Under the pieces are notes generated by a model. The model did no database searches. It saw only the letters and a list, made by a program, of their open reading frames with translations, and was not told the origin of the DNA. A stretch of 64,000 nt of DNA, from contig CAAGMR010000014.1 in the NCBI GenBank assembly GCA_900771085.1, forward strand, positions 8,816 to 72,815, written 5' to 3'. The first letter of the stretch is position 1. Each line of letters opens with the position of its first letter. Below, in pieces: positions 8,740-16,308 of the stretch. This stretch comes from Clostridia bacterium. GTDB taxonomy: Bacteria > Bacillota > Clostridia > Oscillospirales > Acutalibacteraceae. A program made the translations under genes and the position numbers.

Positions 8740-8747
8740 TCACAGAT

Positions 8748-8795
8748 GCCCCTTTGAGAGGACACGAAGTCCACTCTCAAAGGGGCTGTTTATTT
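8748..8795 (+). terminator. Terminator after the J-domain operon
   Basis: Long stem GCCCCTTTGAGAG / CTCTCAAAGGGGC with an inner GGAC / GTCC helix, followed by TGTTTATTTGATTTTTG. Confidence 0.85.
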
Positions 8796-8861
8796 GATTT
8801 TTGTCGCTTAAAATGGTAACATTTTCTTTAATACATTATTAATTTGGGGGATTGCGGTCTC

Positions 8862-9956
8862 ATGGAAAAATACGATTATCTCATCGTCGGCAGCGGACTT
8901 TTTGGTGCCACATTTGCACACGAAGCTGTTGCCAAGGGCAAGAAGGTTTTAGTCCTTGAAAAAAGAGATCATATAGCAGGTAACATCTATACCGAAAAAG
9001 TGGAGGACATTGACGTTCATCGCTACGGTGCTCATATATTCCATACATCAAACAAAGAAGTCTGGGACTATGTCAACAGCTTTGTTGAGTTCAATAACTT
9101 TGTGAACTCACCTGTTGCAAACTTCCGTGGAGAGATGTACAACATGCCTTTCAACATGAATACATTCTCAAAGATGTTTGGCATTTCTACTCCTGAGGAG
9201 GCAAAGGCCATCCTCGACAAGGAAAAAGCAGAAATTACAGGTGAACCGAAGAATCTTGAGGAACAGGCAATCAGCCTTGTTGGACGCACTGTTTATACGA
9301 AGCTTGTAAAAGGCTATACAGAAAAGCAGTGGGGTCGTGACTGCACTGAACTTCCAAGTTTCATCATCAAGAGACTTCCTGTTCGCTTTACTTATGACAA
9401 CAACTACTTTAACGACAAGTATCAGGGAATTCCTGAAGAAGGATATACAGCTCTCGTTGAGAGACTTCTTGAAGGCGCAGATGTAAAGACCGGCGTGAAT
9501 TTCCTCGACGATAAGGAAAAGTGGCTCTCAATGGCTGACAAGTGCATTTACACAGGCCAGATAGATGAGTTCTATGATTATAGACTCGGCAAGCTTGAGT
9601 GGAGAAGTCTCCGCTTCGAGACAGAAGTTCTCGATATGGAAAACTATCAGGGTGTAGCAGTAGTAAACTACACCGACCGCGAACCTGCATATACAAGAAT
9701 CATTGAACATAAGCACTTTAACTTTGGCACACAGCCAAAGACTGTTGTAACAAAAGAATACCCATCCGACTGGAAAGAGGGTATGGAAGCTTACTATCCT
9801 GTAAACAACGATAAGAATGCAGCTCTTTACGAACAGTATGCCGAACTTGCAAAGGCAGAAGGCATAATCTTCGGCGGACGTCTTGCTCAGTACAAATACT
9901 TCGACATGGACGATACCGTTGAAGCAGCTCTTAACCTCGCAAAAACAGAACTTTAA
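8862..9956 (+). CDS. glf: UDP-galactopyranose mutase Glf
   Basis: FAD enzyme that interconverts UDP-galactopyranose and UDP-galactofuranose, supplying galactofuranose for surface polysaccharide. The 364-residue protein starts with a Rossmann motif (GSGLFG at about 10-15) and has the family segments AHIFHTSNKEVWDY, TEKQWG, ITRIIEHKHF-like TRIIEHKHFNFG and GRLAQYKYFDMDD near the C-terminus. Start ATG 8862; GGGGGA lies upstream and six further in-frame codons to a TTG are possible. It leads a cluster with two glycosyltransferases, which suggests a galactofuranose-containing glycan exported by the ABC pair downstream. Confidence 0.96.
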   Translation: MEKYDYLIVGSGLFGATFAHEAVAKGKKVLVLEKRDHIAGNIYTEKVEDIDVHRYGAHIFHTSNKEVWDYVNSFVEFNNFVNSPVANFRGEMYNMPFNMNTFSKMFGISTPEEAKAILDKEKAEITGEPKNLEEQAISLVGRTVYTKLVKGYTEKQWGRDCTELPSFIIKRLPVRFTYDNNYFNDKYQGIPEEGYTALVERLLEGADVKTGVNFLDDKEKWLSMADKCIYTGQIDEFYDYRLGKLEWRSLRFETEVLDMENYQGVAVVNYTDREPAYTRIIEHKHFNFGTQPKTVVTKEYPSDWKEGMEAYYPVNNDKNAALYEQYAELAKAEGIIFGGRLAQYKYFDMDDTVEAALNLAKTEL

Positions 9957-9968
9957 GGAGGCGGCAGC

Positions 9969-11027
9969 ATGTCCTGTCCAAAAGTCAGTATTATTATGCC
10001 GGTTTACGGCGTTGAAAATTATGTCGGCGGAGCCATTGAAAGTATCCAGGCACAGACTCTCGGGGATTGGGAACTTTACTGTGTCGATGACGGCTCAAAG
10101 GACAACAGCGGAGCCGTATGCGATTCCTATGCCGAAAAAGACAGCCGAATTAAAGTGATTCACAAGGAAAATGGCGGAGCACCATCTGCGCGCAACGTTG
10201 CAATCGACCTCGCAGAGGGCGAGTATTTCTTCTTCTGCGATGCAGATGACTGGGCAGAGCCAACCATGCTCGAAGACATGGTTGCGATTGCTGATAAGAA
10301 TAATTCTCAGCTCGTTGTCTCCGGCTTTTTCATCGATACATTTTACTCTGACACAGAGAAGTTCACTCAGGAGCAGTTCGTTCCTTCTGTAGTTTTTGAG
10401 ACTCAGCAGGACTTCCGCGAGCACGCTCATGAGCTCTTTGACAGAAATCTTCTTTATACCCCTTGGAACAAGCTCTTTAAGGCAGACTACATCAGAGAGA
10501 ATAAGCTTTACTTCCCGCAGACATTCTGGGATGACTTTCCGTTTGTTCTTTCTGTAATCCGCGACATTGAGCGCGTTGCCGTAACCGAAGATAAGTATTA
10601 TCACTTCATCAGAAAAAGAGAAGAATCCGAAACAGCCCGCTACAGAAGCGACATGTATGACAAGCGCGAAGAGGAAGACGGATGGATGAAAGACCTCTAC
10701 AGCCACTGGAACGTGTGGTCCGATGACATAGAGGAGTTTATCGACAGAAGATACATTGAACGTCTTATCGGATGCGTTGAAAACGTTACAAACAAAAATT
10801 GTGACCTGAGCACTTTCAAAAAGCTTTCCACCATCAGAAAGATGATCAGAACAGATAGAGCACAAAAGGCCGTTAAGGGTGCAAAGCCTCGCTCAAAGTA
10901 TATGAAGATTATGCTTATCCCTGTTAAGATGAAGAGCACCCTGCTCGTGTTTGCCGAGTCCAGTGTCATTTCTTACGTAAAGTCCGGCAACACAAAGCTC
11001 TTTGCAAAACTTAAGGCCGGAAGGTGA
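9969..11027 (+). CDS. Family 2 glycosyltransferase
   Basis: GT-A fold inverting glycosyltransferase of 352 residues. The N-terminal domain begins VSIIMPVYGVENYV, has the nucleotide-binding DDGS near residue 39, NGGAPSARN near 68 and the metal-binding DADD near 88. The C-terminal 200 residues are less conserved and end in a basic, moderately hydrophobic region that could touch the membrane. The start ATG 9969 has GGAGGCGG upstream and lies 12 bp after glf. Donor and acceptor cannot be told from sequence; context suggests assembly of a Galf-containing surface glycan. Confidence 0.9.
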   Translation: MSCPKVSIIMPVYGVENYVGGAIESIQAQTLGDWELYCVDDGSKDNSGAVCDSYAEKDSRIKVIHKENGGAPSARNVAIDLAEGEYFFFCDADDWAEPTMLEDMVAIADKNNSQLVVSGFFIDTFYSDTEKFTQEQFVPSVVFETQQDFREHAHELFDRNLLYTPWNKLFKADYIRENKLYFPQTFWDDFPFVLSVIRDIERVAVTEDKYYHFIRKREESETARYRSDMYDKREEEDGWMKDLYSHWNVWSDDIEEFIDRRYIERLIGCVENVTNKNCDLSTFKKLSTIRKMIRTDRAQKAVKGAKPRSKYMKIMLIPVKMKSTLLVFAESSVISYVKSGNTKLFAKLKAGR

Positions 11028-11031
11028 TTAT

Positions 11032-12048
11032 TTGGCAAGGCTCAGTATTGTAATTCCCGTTTACAACGGCGACCGTTATATCGACAGATTAATTGACTGT
11101 TTCAGAAACCAGTCGGTAAAGAATTTTAAACTGATTTTTGTCAACGACGGTTCAACAGACGGTTCTCTTGTAAAGCTTCAGTCATATGAGGACAGAACAG
11201 ATCTGGGTTTCGATGTAACAGTAATAAATAAGCCTCAAGGCGGTGTCTCGTCTGCACGAAACGAAGGCCTTAAGGCAGTTGATACAGATTACGTCAGCTT
11301 CGTTGACGTTGATGACCGCGTGTCTGGCGACTACGCGGAAACATTTGGAACCGTTCTCGGTGATTTTGATTTACTTTATTTCCAGTCTGAACGTGTGCCT
11401 GAAACCGGTCCGTTTCCAGATGATGAGAATGAGCTTGGAATAACAAGGATTAATTCCGGTTATATGCTTGATCTCATTGCCTACGATCCAACCAGATACG
11501 GTGTCTACAATTTCTTCGCAAGAACAGATTTTATCCGTGATAATAAACTGGAGTTTGCCGAAGGTTACGCTTACTATGAGGATTATGATTTCCTTTACAG
11601 AGCTACTGCACTTGCAAAGGACATAGCTTTCTCCGGTCACAGACTTTACTTCTATGTTATTTCTGATGACTCGGCTGTAGCCAACTTCCGACTTGAGAGA
11701 CTTTCAAACATTGAACTGCTTGAGAAGGACATTCCTTTCCTTAAGCAGTATGCACCAAAGTTTGTGGACAAGTTCGAGAGTGCGGTTATTCCTCGCATTT
11801 ACTGGTCAGTGCTGTGGCAGTCGGCGCTTGCGTTCTCATTGCCTGACGCTCTGAAGTTTGCAAATGCGGGACAGTTTAAAGAGAAACTGAAAACTCTTGA
11901 GAAGAACGAAAACCGAAAAGTATCACTGAGTACAATACTTTTTGAAATCTGTCCGCCGGCATTTTTTGCGGCTGCAAAGCTTCTTGGAAGATCCCGTTCA
12001 AAGCTTAAAAGAACAGATGTAAAACCGTTTATAGAATATTTCAGATAA
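11032..12048 (+). CDS. Family 2 glycosyltransferase
   Basis: Second GT2 enzyme, 338 residues, beginning ARLSIVIPVYNGDRYI with DDGS-like NDGSTDGS near 38-45, GGVSSARNEG and VDVDD (acidic metal site). The TTG at 11032 is chosen because GGAAGGTGAT sits just upstream and the preceding gene stops at 11027. It shares the GT-A domain with its neighbour but differs strongly beyond it, so the two probably add different sugars or act on different acceptors. It is the last gene before a strong terminator. Confidence 0.88.
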   Translation: MARLSIVIPVYNGDRYIDRLIDCFRNQSVKNFKLIFVNDGSTDGSLVKLQSYEDRTDLGFDVTVINKPQGGVSSARNEGLKAVDTDYVSFVDVDDRVSGDYAETFGTVLGDFDLLYFQSERVPETGPFPDDENELGITRINSGYMLDLIAYDPTRYGVYNFFARTDFIRDNKLEFAEGYAYYEDYDFLYRATALAKDIAFSGHRLYFYVISDDSAVANFRLERLSNIELLEKDIPFLKQYAPKFVDKFESAVIPRIYWSVLWQSALAFSLPDALKFANAGQFKEKLKTLEKNENRKVSLSTILFEICPPAFFAAAKLLGRSRSKLKRTDVKPFIEYFR

Positions 12049-12050
12049 AA

Positions 12051-12087
12051 AAACAAAGCCCCGACATTCTATGTCGGGGCTTTGTTT
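12051..12087 (+). terminator. Terminator after the glf-GT operon
   Basis: 17-bp perfect stem (12051-12067 with 12071-12087) containing AAAGCCCCGACAT and a TCT loop, ending in TTTTTT. It works on either strand. A small CCTTTC-CTAA-GAAAGG hairpin follows at 12095-12110. Confidence 0.93.
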
Positions 12088-12113
12088 TTTAAGGCCTTTC
12101 CTAAGAAAGGATT

Positions 12114-12238
12114 CAGGCCGGATGGGGGAACATCCGGCCTGCCTTAAAATAGGAGAAAATGAAATGAAAAAGTGAGTAGGGTTTGGTAACCCAATTCATT
12201 AAGCTTATAAGTAAGGGGTGACTAGGCCCTTCAAGCTT
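12114..12238 (+). ncRNA. Structured repeat element, copy A (three hairpins, unidentified)
   Basis: Hairpin 1 is an 11-bp perfect stem (12114-12124 with 12131-12141, loop GGGGAA). It is followed by the linker AATAGGAGAAAATGA (12148-12162), hairpin 2 (GGGTT-TGGT-AACCC, 12179-12192, with flanking GTGA/TCAT) and hairpin 3 (AAGCTT ... AAGGG-N9-CCCTT ... AAGCTT, 12201-12238). The same order and linker recur in copy B 270 bp downstream, while the stem sequences differ, which is typical of a conserved RNA fold. The linker differs by two bases in length between copies, arguing against a coding role. I do not recognise a known RNA family. Orientation on the plus strand is inferred. Confidence 0.5.
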
Positions 12239-12390
12239 GTTTACATAATACTTGTTATTTCTTAAAGTAATCTTAAGAAATGGCTTATTTATAGGTTTTT
12301 CTCGATATTTGTAAGATTTTGCAACAAAAGTCCGATTTTGATAGGTTGTTTCGTCAAAAAGCACAACTTTATCTGATACGTGTTATAGCA

Positions 12391-12517
12391 AAAGCAAAAG
12401 CAGAGGCGGGGGACCTCTGCTTTTTGCTTTGAATAGGAGAAAATGAGTGAAAAATGAGTGGGACAATTAATCCCATTCTTCATTGCCGTCCGGGACTTGG
12501 CTCTTGACCCGTCCGGC
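12391..12517 (+). ncRNA. Structured repeat element, copy B (three hairpins, unidentified)
   Basis: Hairpin 1 is a 16-bp stem with one bulge (12391-12406 with 12414-12430, loop CGGGGGA). The linker AATAGGAGAAAATGA (12432-12446) is identical to copy A. Hairpin 2 is TGGGA-N7-TCCCA (12459-12475) flanked by ATGA/TCAT, and hairpin 3 is GCCG-tcc-GGG-N13-CCC-gtc-CGGC (12485-12517). Both copies end in GCTTG. Between the copies a further TTTCTTAA-N7-TTAAGAAA hairpin is present at 12258-12280. The pair occupies the 600-bp gene-free stretch before the ABC exporter genes and could be leader RNA for them or independent small RNAs. Confidence 0.5.
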
Positions 12518-12654
12518 TTGACTTAAATATACGACGGGTAACTAAATTTTACTTAAAAGATGTTAAAGGTTTATTTATTTGATATATAGGGGTGAAAATG
12601 GTAGAATATCCTGTGAGTTTATACTCGATTATCAGTACTGGTCGGGAGGGTTTT

Positions 12655-13461
12655 ATGAATATTTTTTCTGAAATAATTCATGAACATAAAGACTATTTCG
12701 AACAGACTTTAAAAATGGCGCGATCAGACCTCGGAAGAACCTATAGAGGCTCAGCTCTTGGCTGGTCCTGGGCTATTATTAAACCTGTTGTTACAATCAT
12801 CATATACTGGTTTGCCATGAGCATCGGTCTCAGAAGCGGCCGCCCTCATGGAGACTATCCATATTTCCTCTGGCTCGTTTTCGGCATGGTTCCTTGGTTT
12901 TACATCAGCGACATGCTGAACCGCGGAACAGACTGCATGAGAAAGTATCGTTACCTTATAACCAAGATTCATTATCCGGTTTCAACGATTCCTACATTTA
13001 TGAGCATTTCCAATCTCATTACCAATGCGTTGCTCCTGCTCGTAATTTATGTCATTTCTCTCTGCATGGGTCATGCACCGACTCTTTATAACCTGCAGAT
13101 ATTCTTCTATACATTCCTTTCATTCTGCTTCCTTACATCTTGGTCTCTTTTTGCAGGACCTATTTCAGCTATAAGCCAGGACTTCTCCAATCTTGTGCAT
13201 TCATTTACATTTGCACTTCTCTGGATTTCCGGCATTTTCTATGAAGTAGATGATCTCGGCAATGCAACACTTGCCGCAATCCTTAAGCTTAACCCTATCA
13301 CATACATTGTTCACGGCTATAGAGAAGCTTATATGGGCACAGGCTGGTTCTGGGAGCATCCTGTTCGCCTGGCTGTTTATCTTGCCGAACTTATTCTTAT
13401 GTTCCTTCTCGGTCTCTGGAGTTACAGAAAACTCCGTAAAGAGATGCCGGACGTATTGTAA
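12655..13461 (+). CDS. ABC-2 type polysaccharide exporter, permease subunit (Wzm/TagG-like)
   Basis: Membrane subunit of 268 residues with about six transmembrane helices. An amphipathic N-terminus (ARSDLGRTYRGSALGWSWAIIKP) typical of ABC-2 polysaccharide permeases precedes the first helix, and the C-terminal NPITYIVHGYREAY is the conserved element before the last helix. It pairs with the ATPase that starts 11 bp downstream to export an undecaprenyl-linked glycan or teichoic-acid-like polymer. ATG 12655 is preferred because GGGAGG lies 6 bases upstream; the frame is open to 12592, so a 21-residue longer form is possible. Confidence 0.88.
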   Translation: MNIFSEIIHEHKDYFEQTLKMARSDLGRTYRGSALGWSWAIIKPVVTIIIYWFAMSIGLRSGRPHGDYPYFLWLVFGMVPWFYISDMLNRGTDCMRKYRYLITKIHYPVSTIPTFMSISNLITNALLLLVIYVISLCMGHAPTLYNLQIFFYTFLSFCFLTSWSLFAGPISAISQDFSNLVHSFTFALLWISGIFYEVDDLGNATLAAILKLNPITYIVHGYREAYMGTGWFWEHPVRLAVYLAELILMFLLGLWSYRKLRKEMPDVL

Positions 13462-13472
13462 GGAGGTAGACT

Positions 13473-14213
13473 ATGGCTGAACCAATTATTAAGTTTGAAC
13501 ATGTTTCAAAGCGCTATAAGCTTTATTCCAGCAACAGACAGAAACTGGCTGCAATCTTCCTCAAGAATATTAAAGTTAAAACCAAAGATGCCGTAAATGA
13601 CATCACATTTTCGGTTGAACCGGGTGAGGCAGTTGCCCTTGTTGGCGGCAACGGTGCCGGTAAGTCAACCATTCTTAAAATGATTACCGGTGTTTGCTTC
13701 CCTACAGAAGGCGAAATCACTGTAAACGGACGTGTTTCCGCTTTACTTGAACTTACTGCAGGCTTCGAAGCAGAAATGACCGGACGTGAAAACATTTACC
13801 TTCGAGGAACAACTTTAGGACTTACAAAAGAAGAAATCAGTGCATTGGAAGACGATATCATAGAGTTCGCAGATATCGGTGAATACATCGATCAGCCGGT
13901 CCGCTCATATTCCAGCGGTATGAAGGCTCGTCTTGGCTTTGCAATCAATGCAAATGTTAATCCTGAAATTCTCATCGTCGACGAGGCTCTTTCTGTAGGC
14001 GACAAGAAATTCAAAAACAAGTGTCTTGCAAAGATTCGTCAGCTTATGGCCGACGACAACATTACACTTCTTCTTGTAACTCACAGTTCTGCTACGGCTA
14101 AGCAGTTCTGCAGCAGGGGCATCTTTATCAAGTCAGGTAAACTGATGTTTGACGGACCTATAGATGAAGCTGTAGAAAAGTATGAGGCTACAATAAAAAA
14201 TAAAAAGAAGTAA
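13473..14213 (+). CDS. ABC-2 type polysaccharide exporter, ATPase subunit (Wzt/TagH-like)
   Basis: Nucleotide-binding subunit of 246 residues: Walker A GGNGAGKST near 58, the Wzt-type signature YSSGMKARLGFAI near 148, and Walker B ILIVDEALSVGD near 169 followed by the H-loop THS. The form is short, with no C-terminal carbohydrate-binding domain as found in E. coli O9a Wzt, so export is probably not coupled to a terminal sugar modification. Start ATG 13473 behind AAGGAGG, 11 bp after the permease. The glycan is probably made by glf and the two upstream glycosyltransferases. Confidence 0.92.
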   Translation: MAEPIIKFEHVSKRYKLYSSNRQKLAAIFLKNIKVKTKDAVNDITFSVEPGEAVALVGGNGAGKSTILKMITGVCFPTEGEITVNGRVSALLELTAGFEAEMTGRENIYLRGTTLGLTKEEISALEDDIIEFADIGEYIDQPVRSYSSGMKARLGFAINANVNPEILIVDEALSVGDKKFKNKCLAKIRQLMADDNITLLLVTHSSATAKQFCSRGIFIKSGKLMFDGPIDEAVEKYEATIKNKKK

Positions 14214-14236
14214 TGCTTCTTTAATAGGAGATTAAT

Positions 14237-15145
14237 ATGAAGACAACACTCGTAATCATGGCTGCAGGTATTGGCAGCAGATTTGGAACCGGCATAAAGC
14301 AGATGGAACCGGTTGGACCAAGCGGTGAAATCATCATAGACTATTCCATACATGATGCTATTGAGGCAGGCTTTGACAAGATCGTTTTCGTAATCAGAAA
14401 CGATATTGCCGCTGACTTTAAAGAGGTCATAGGAAGCCGTATAGAAAAGAAAATAGAAGTGGCTTATGCTTATCAGGAACTTACTGATATTCCTGAAGGC
14501 TTCGAAGTGGGCAGCAGAACAAAACCCTGGGGAACAGGACATGCGGTTCTTGCCTGCAAGGGCCTTGTGAATGAGCCATTCGCTATCATCAATGCCGATG
14601 ACTACTATGGCAAGGAATGCTTCGTACAGATTCATGACTTCCTTGCTTCAGGTAAGGGCGCAACTACAGATAAATTTAATCTCTGCATGGCAGGCTTTAT
14701 GCTTAAGAACACTCTTTCTGATAACGGCACAGTAACCCGTGGCGTTTGCAAAGAGAAGAATGGCTATCTCACAGAGATAGTAGAGACAAAGCTCATTGAA
14801 AAAATCGATGGTCATGCTGCTGTAAGAACAGAAAACGGCATTAAGACATATGATGACGATACTGCAGTATCAATGAACATGTGGGGACTTCCTGCAGATT
14901 TCATCGATTACCTTGAAAAGGGATTCGCAGAGTTCCTCCAGGGCCTCGATGCTGACGATACCACAGCAGAGTACCTTATCCCGATTATCATTGGTAACCT
15001 CATCAAAGAGAATAAGGCATCTGTTGCCGTTCTTCCTACTTCAGACAAGTGGTTTGGTATAACTTATAAGGAAGATACCATCCCTGTCCGTGAAGAGTTC
15101 AAAAAGCTGGTTGAACAGGGCCTTTATCCGGAGAACATTAAATAA
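14237..15145 (+). CDS. Sugar nucleotidyltransferase family protein
   Basis: 302-residue NTP-transferase fold protein. The N-terminus VIMAAGIGSRFG is the nucleotide-binding loop of sugar-1-phosphate nucleotidyltransferases, followed by KQMEPVGPSGE, TKPWGTGHAVLACKG and the metal-binding NADDYYG. The sequence resembles the clostridial group often labelled UTP- or NTP-dependent sugar-phosphate transferases rather than classical GalU, RmlA or MobA. It probably makes a nucleotide sugar for the exported glycan. Start ATG 14237 behind AATAGGAG, 23 bp after the ATPase gene, so it is probably in the same operon. Substrate not determinable. Confidence 0.8.
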   Translation: MKTTLVIMAAGIGSRFGTGIKQMEPVGPSGEIIIDYSIHDAIEAGFDKIVFVIRNDIAADFKEVIGSRIEKKIEVAYAYQELTDIPEGFEVGSRTKPWGTGHAVLACKGLVNEPFAIINADDYYGKECFVQIHDFLASGKGATTDKFNLCMAGFMLKNTLSDNGTVTRGVCKEKNGYLTEIVETKLIEKIDGHAAVRTENGIKTYDDDTAVSMNMWGLPADFIDYLEKGFAEFLQGLDADDTTAEYLIPIIIGNLIKENKASVAVLPTSDKWFGITYKEDTIPVREEFKKLVEQGLYPENIK

Positions 15146-15148
15146 GAC

Positions 15149-15901
15149 ATGAACAAAGCTAAAGTAAAACGAACTCTGAAGAAGTTTTACAGGCGGCATA
15201 AGAAGTACATTGACTTTATAACAAGGCTACTGGCAGTAATGCTGGTAGCCATTCTTATGGCATCATTCTTCAGGGGGGAGAATAAACATTATAATTACGG
15301 CGTCGATCTGTCTCACCACAATGGAAAGGTGGACTGGGGTGAGGTTTATAATGACGGAGTTTCCTTCACCATACTTCGTTGCGGATCGGGTGATTACAAA
15401 ACCGGGGAAATCATAAAAGACAGAAGGTTTTCAAGGAATATATTCATGGCACGTTATTACGACATGGATACCGGTATTTATTTTTATTCTCAGGCGACAA
15501 ACGAAAAGGAAGCCGTCAAAGAGGCAAAATATGCCATCAGATGTGCCAGAGGCCACAAACTGAAGCTTCCGATATTTATCGATATTGAAGATACAGGCAC
15601 AGGCGGAAAGGGAAGGGCAGACGGTCTTTCAAAGAAGGAACGCACTGCAATTGTCCTGGCCTTCGCCAGAACAATAAAAAAGGCCGGGTATAAACCCGGC
15701 GTATATGCGAATGCATATTATCTCAGAACACATCTGGATGTCGCTGCCATTGAAAAGGCAAATATCTCGGTATGGCTTGCGGAGTACAGGACGGGAACAA
15801 TGCCGAATTACGAGGGCCACTATGACTACTGGCAATACACCAGCAAAGGTCAGGTTCCGGGCATTTCGGGCAATGTCGACTTAAACAGAAAAGCAGAATG
15901 A
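15149..15901 (+). CDS. GH25 family lysozyme, membrane anchored
   Basis: A 250-residue muramidase-type protein. A basic N-terminus (KRTLKKFYRRHKK) leads into one membrane segment at about 27-42, and then the GH25 barrel begins at GVDLSHHNGKVDW. The catalytic acidic residues are visible as D in GVDLS and the DIED motif (IFIDIEDTG, near 142); the end WQYTSKG and GNVDLN is typical for the family. It cuts the glycan backbone of peptidoglycan at the cell surface. The start lies 3 bp after the nucleotidyltransferase gene, so it closes the surface-glycan operon. Confidence 0.92.
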   Translation: MNKAKVKRTLKKFYRRHKKYIDFITRLLAVMLVAILMASFFRGENKHYNYGVDLSHHNGKVDWGEVYNDGVSFTILRCGSGDYKTGEIIKDRRFSRNIFMARYYDMDTGIYFYSQATNEKEAVKEAKYAIRCARGHKLKLPIFIDIEDTGTGGKGRADGLSKKERTAIVLAFARTIKKAGYKPGVYANAYYLRTHLDVAAIEKANISVWLAEYRTGTMPNYEGHYDYWQYTSKGQVPGISGNVDLNRKAE

Positions 15902-15904
15902 AAA

Positions 15905-15933
15905 AAGGACTATAGGTAAAACCTATAGTCCTT
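15905..15933. terminator. Bidirectional terminator between GH25 gene and rpsT
   Basis: 13-bp perfect stem AAGGACTATAGGT / ACCTATAGTCCTT with an AAA loop. Read on the minus strand it is followed by a T-run (15901-15906), so it ends rpsT; on the plus strand it can end the GH25 operon. Confidence 0.9.
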
Positions 15934-15968
15934 ACTTATTTCATCAAAAACTATTGCAATGTCTCAGA

Positions 15969-16223
15969 TTACTTAGCAAGCTTTGAAGCAAGAGCTGACT
16001 TTTTACGAGCTGCATTGTTCTTGTGGATGATGTTCTTAGCAGCAGCCTGATCAATCTTCTTGATAGCTACTCTTACAAGTTCTTCCTTGTTGTCTGCGTT
16101 TGTTTCAATAGCAAGGTTAGCTTTTTTGATAGCTGTCTTGAGAGCAGACTTTGTAGACTTGTTTCTCTGAGCCTTTGTGTTATTAACGAGTACACGTTTC
16201 TTAGCTGACTTAATGTTAGGCAT
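15969..16223 (-). CDS. rpsT: 30S ribosomal protein S20
   Basis: 84-residue, lysine-rich helical protein that binds 16S rRNA in the small subunit. It begins PNIKSAKKRVLVNNTKAQRNKSTKSALKTAIKK, the standard S20 start, and has the HKNNAARKKSALASKL ending. GGGAGGTG precedes the ATG on the minus strand. It stands alone between converging and co-oriented neighbours, as is usual for rpsT. Confidence 0.97.
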   Translation of the reverse strand: MPNIKSAKKRVLVNNTKAQRNKSTKSALKTAIKKANLAIETNADNKEELVRVAIKKIDQAAAKNIIHKNNAARKKSALASKLAK

Positions 16224-16308
16224 GATTGCACCTCCCTCTTGTTGTTACAGTGAATTATATTACCATTAATAAAGCTAAAATGCAATGTTTATTTTATGCT
16301 ATTTTTCC

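Noticed and set aside
12113..12483. Two overlapping open frames on the minus strand (83 and 64 codons) across the structured repeats
   Set aside because: They share a short similar peptide only because they cross the two copies of the repeated element; no ribosome binding sites, and the linker length differs by two bases between copies.
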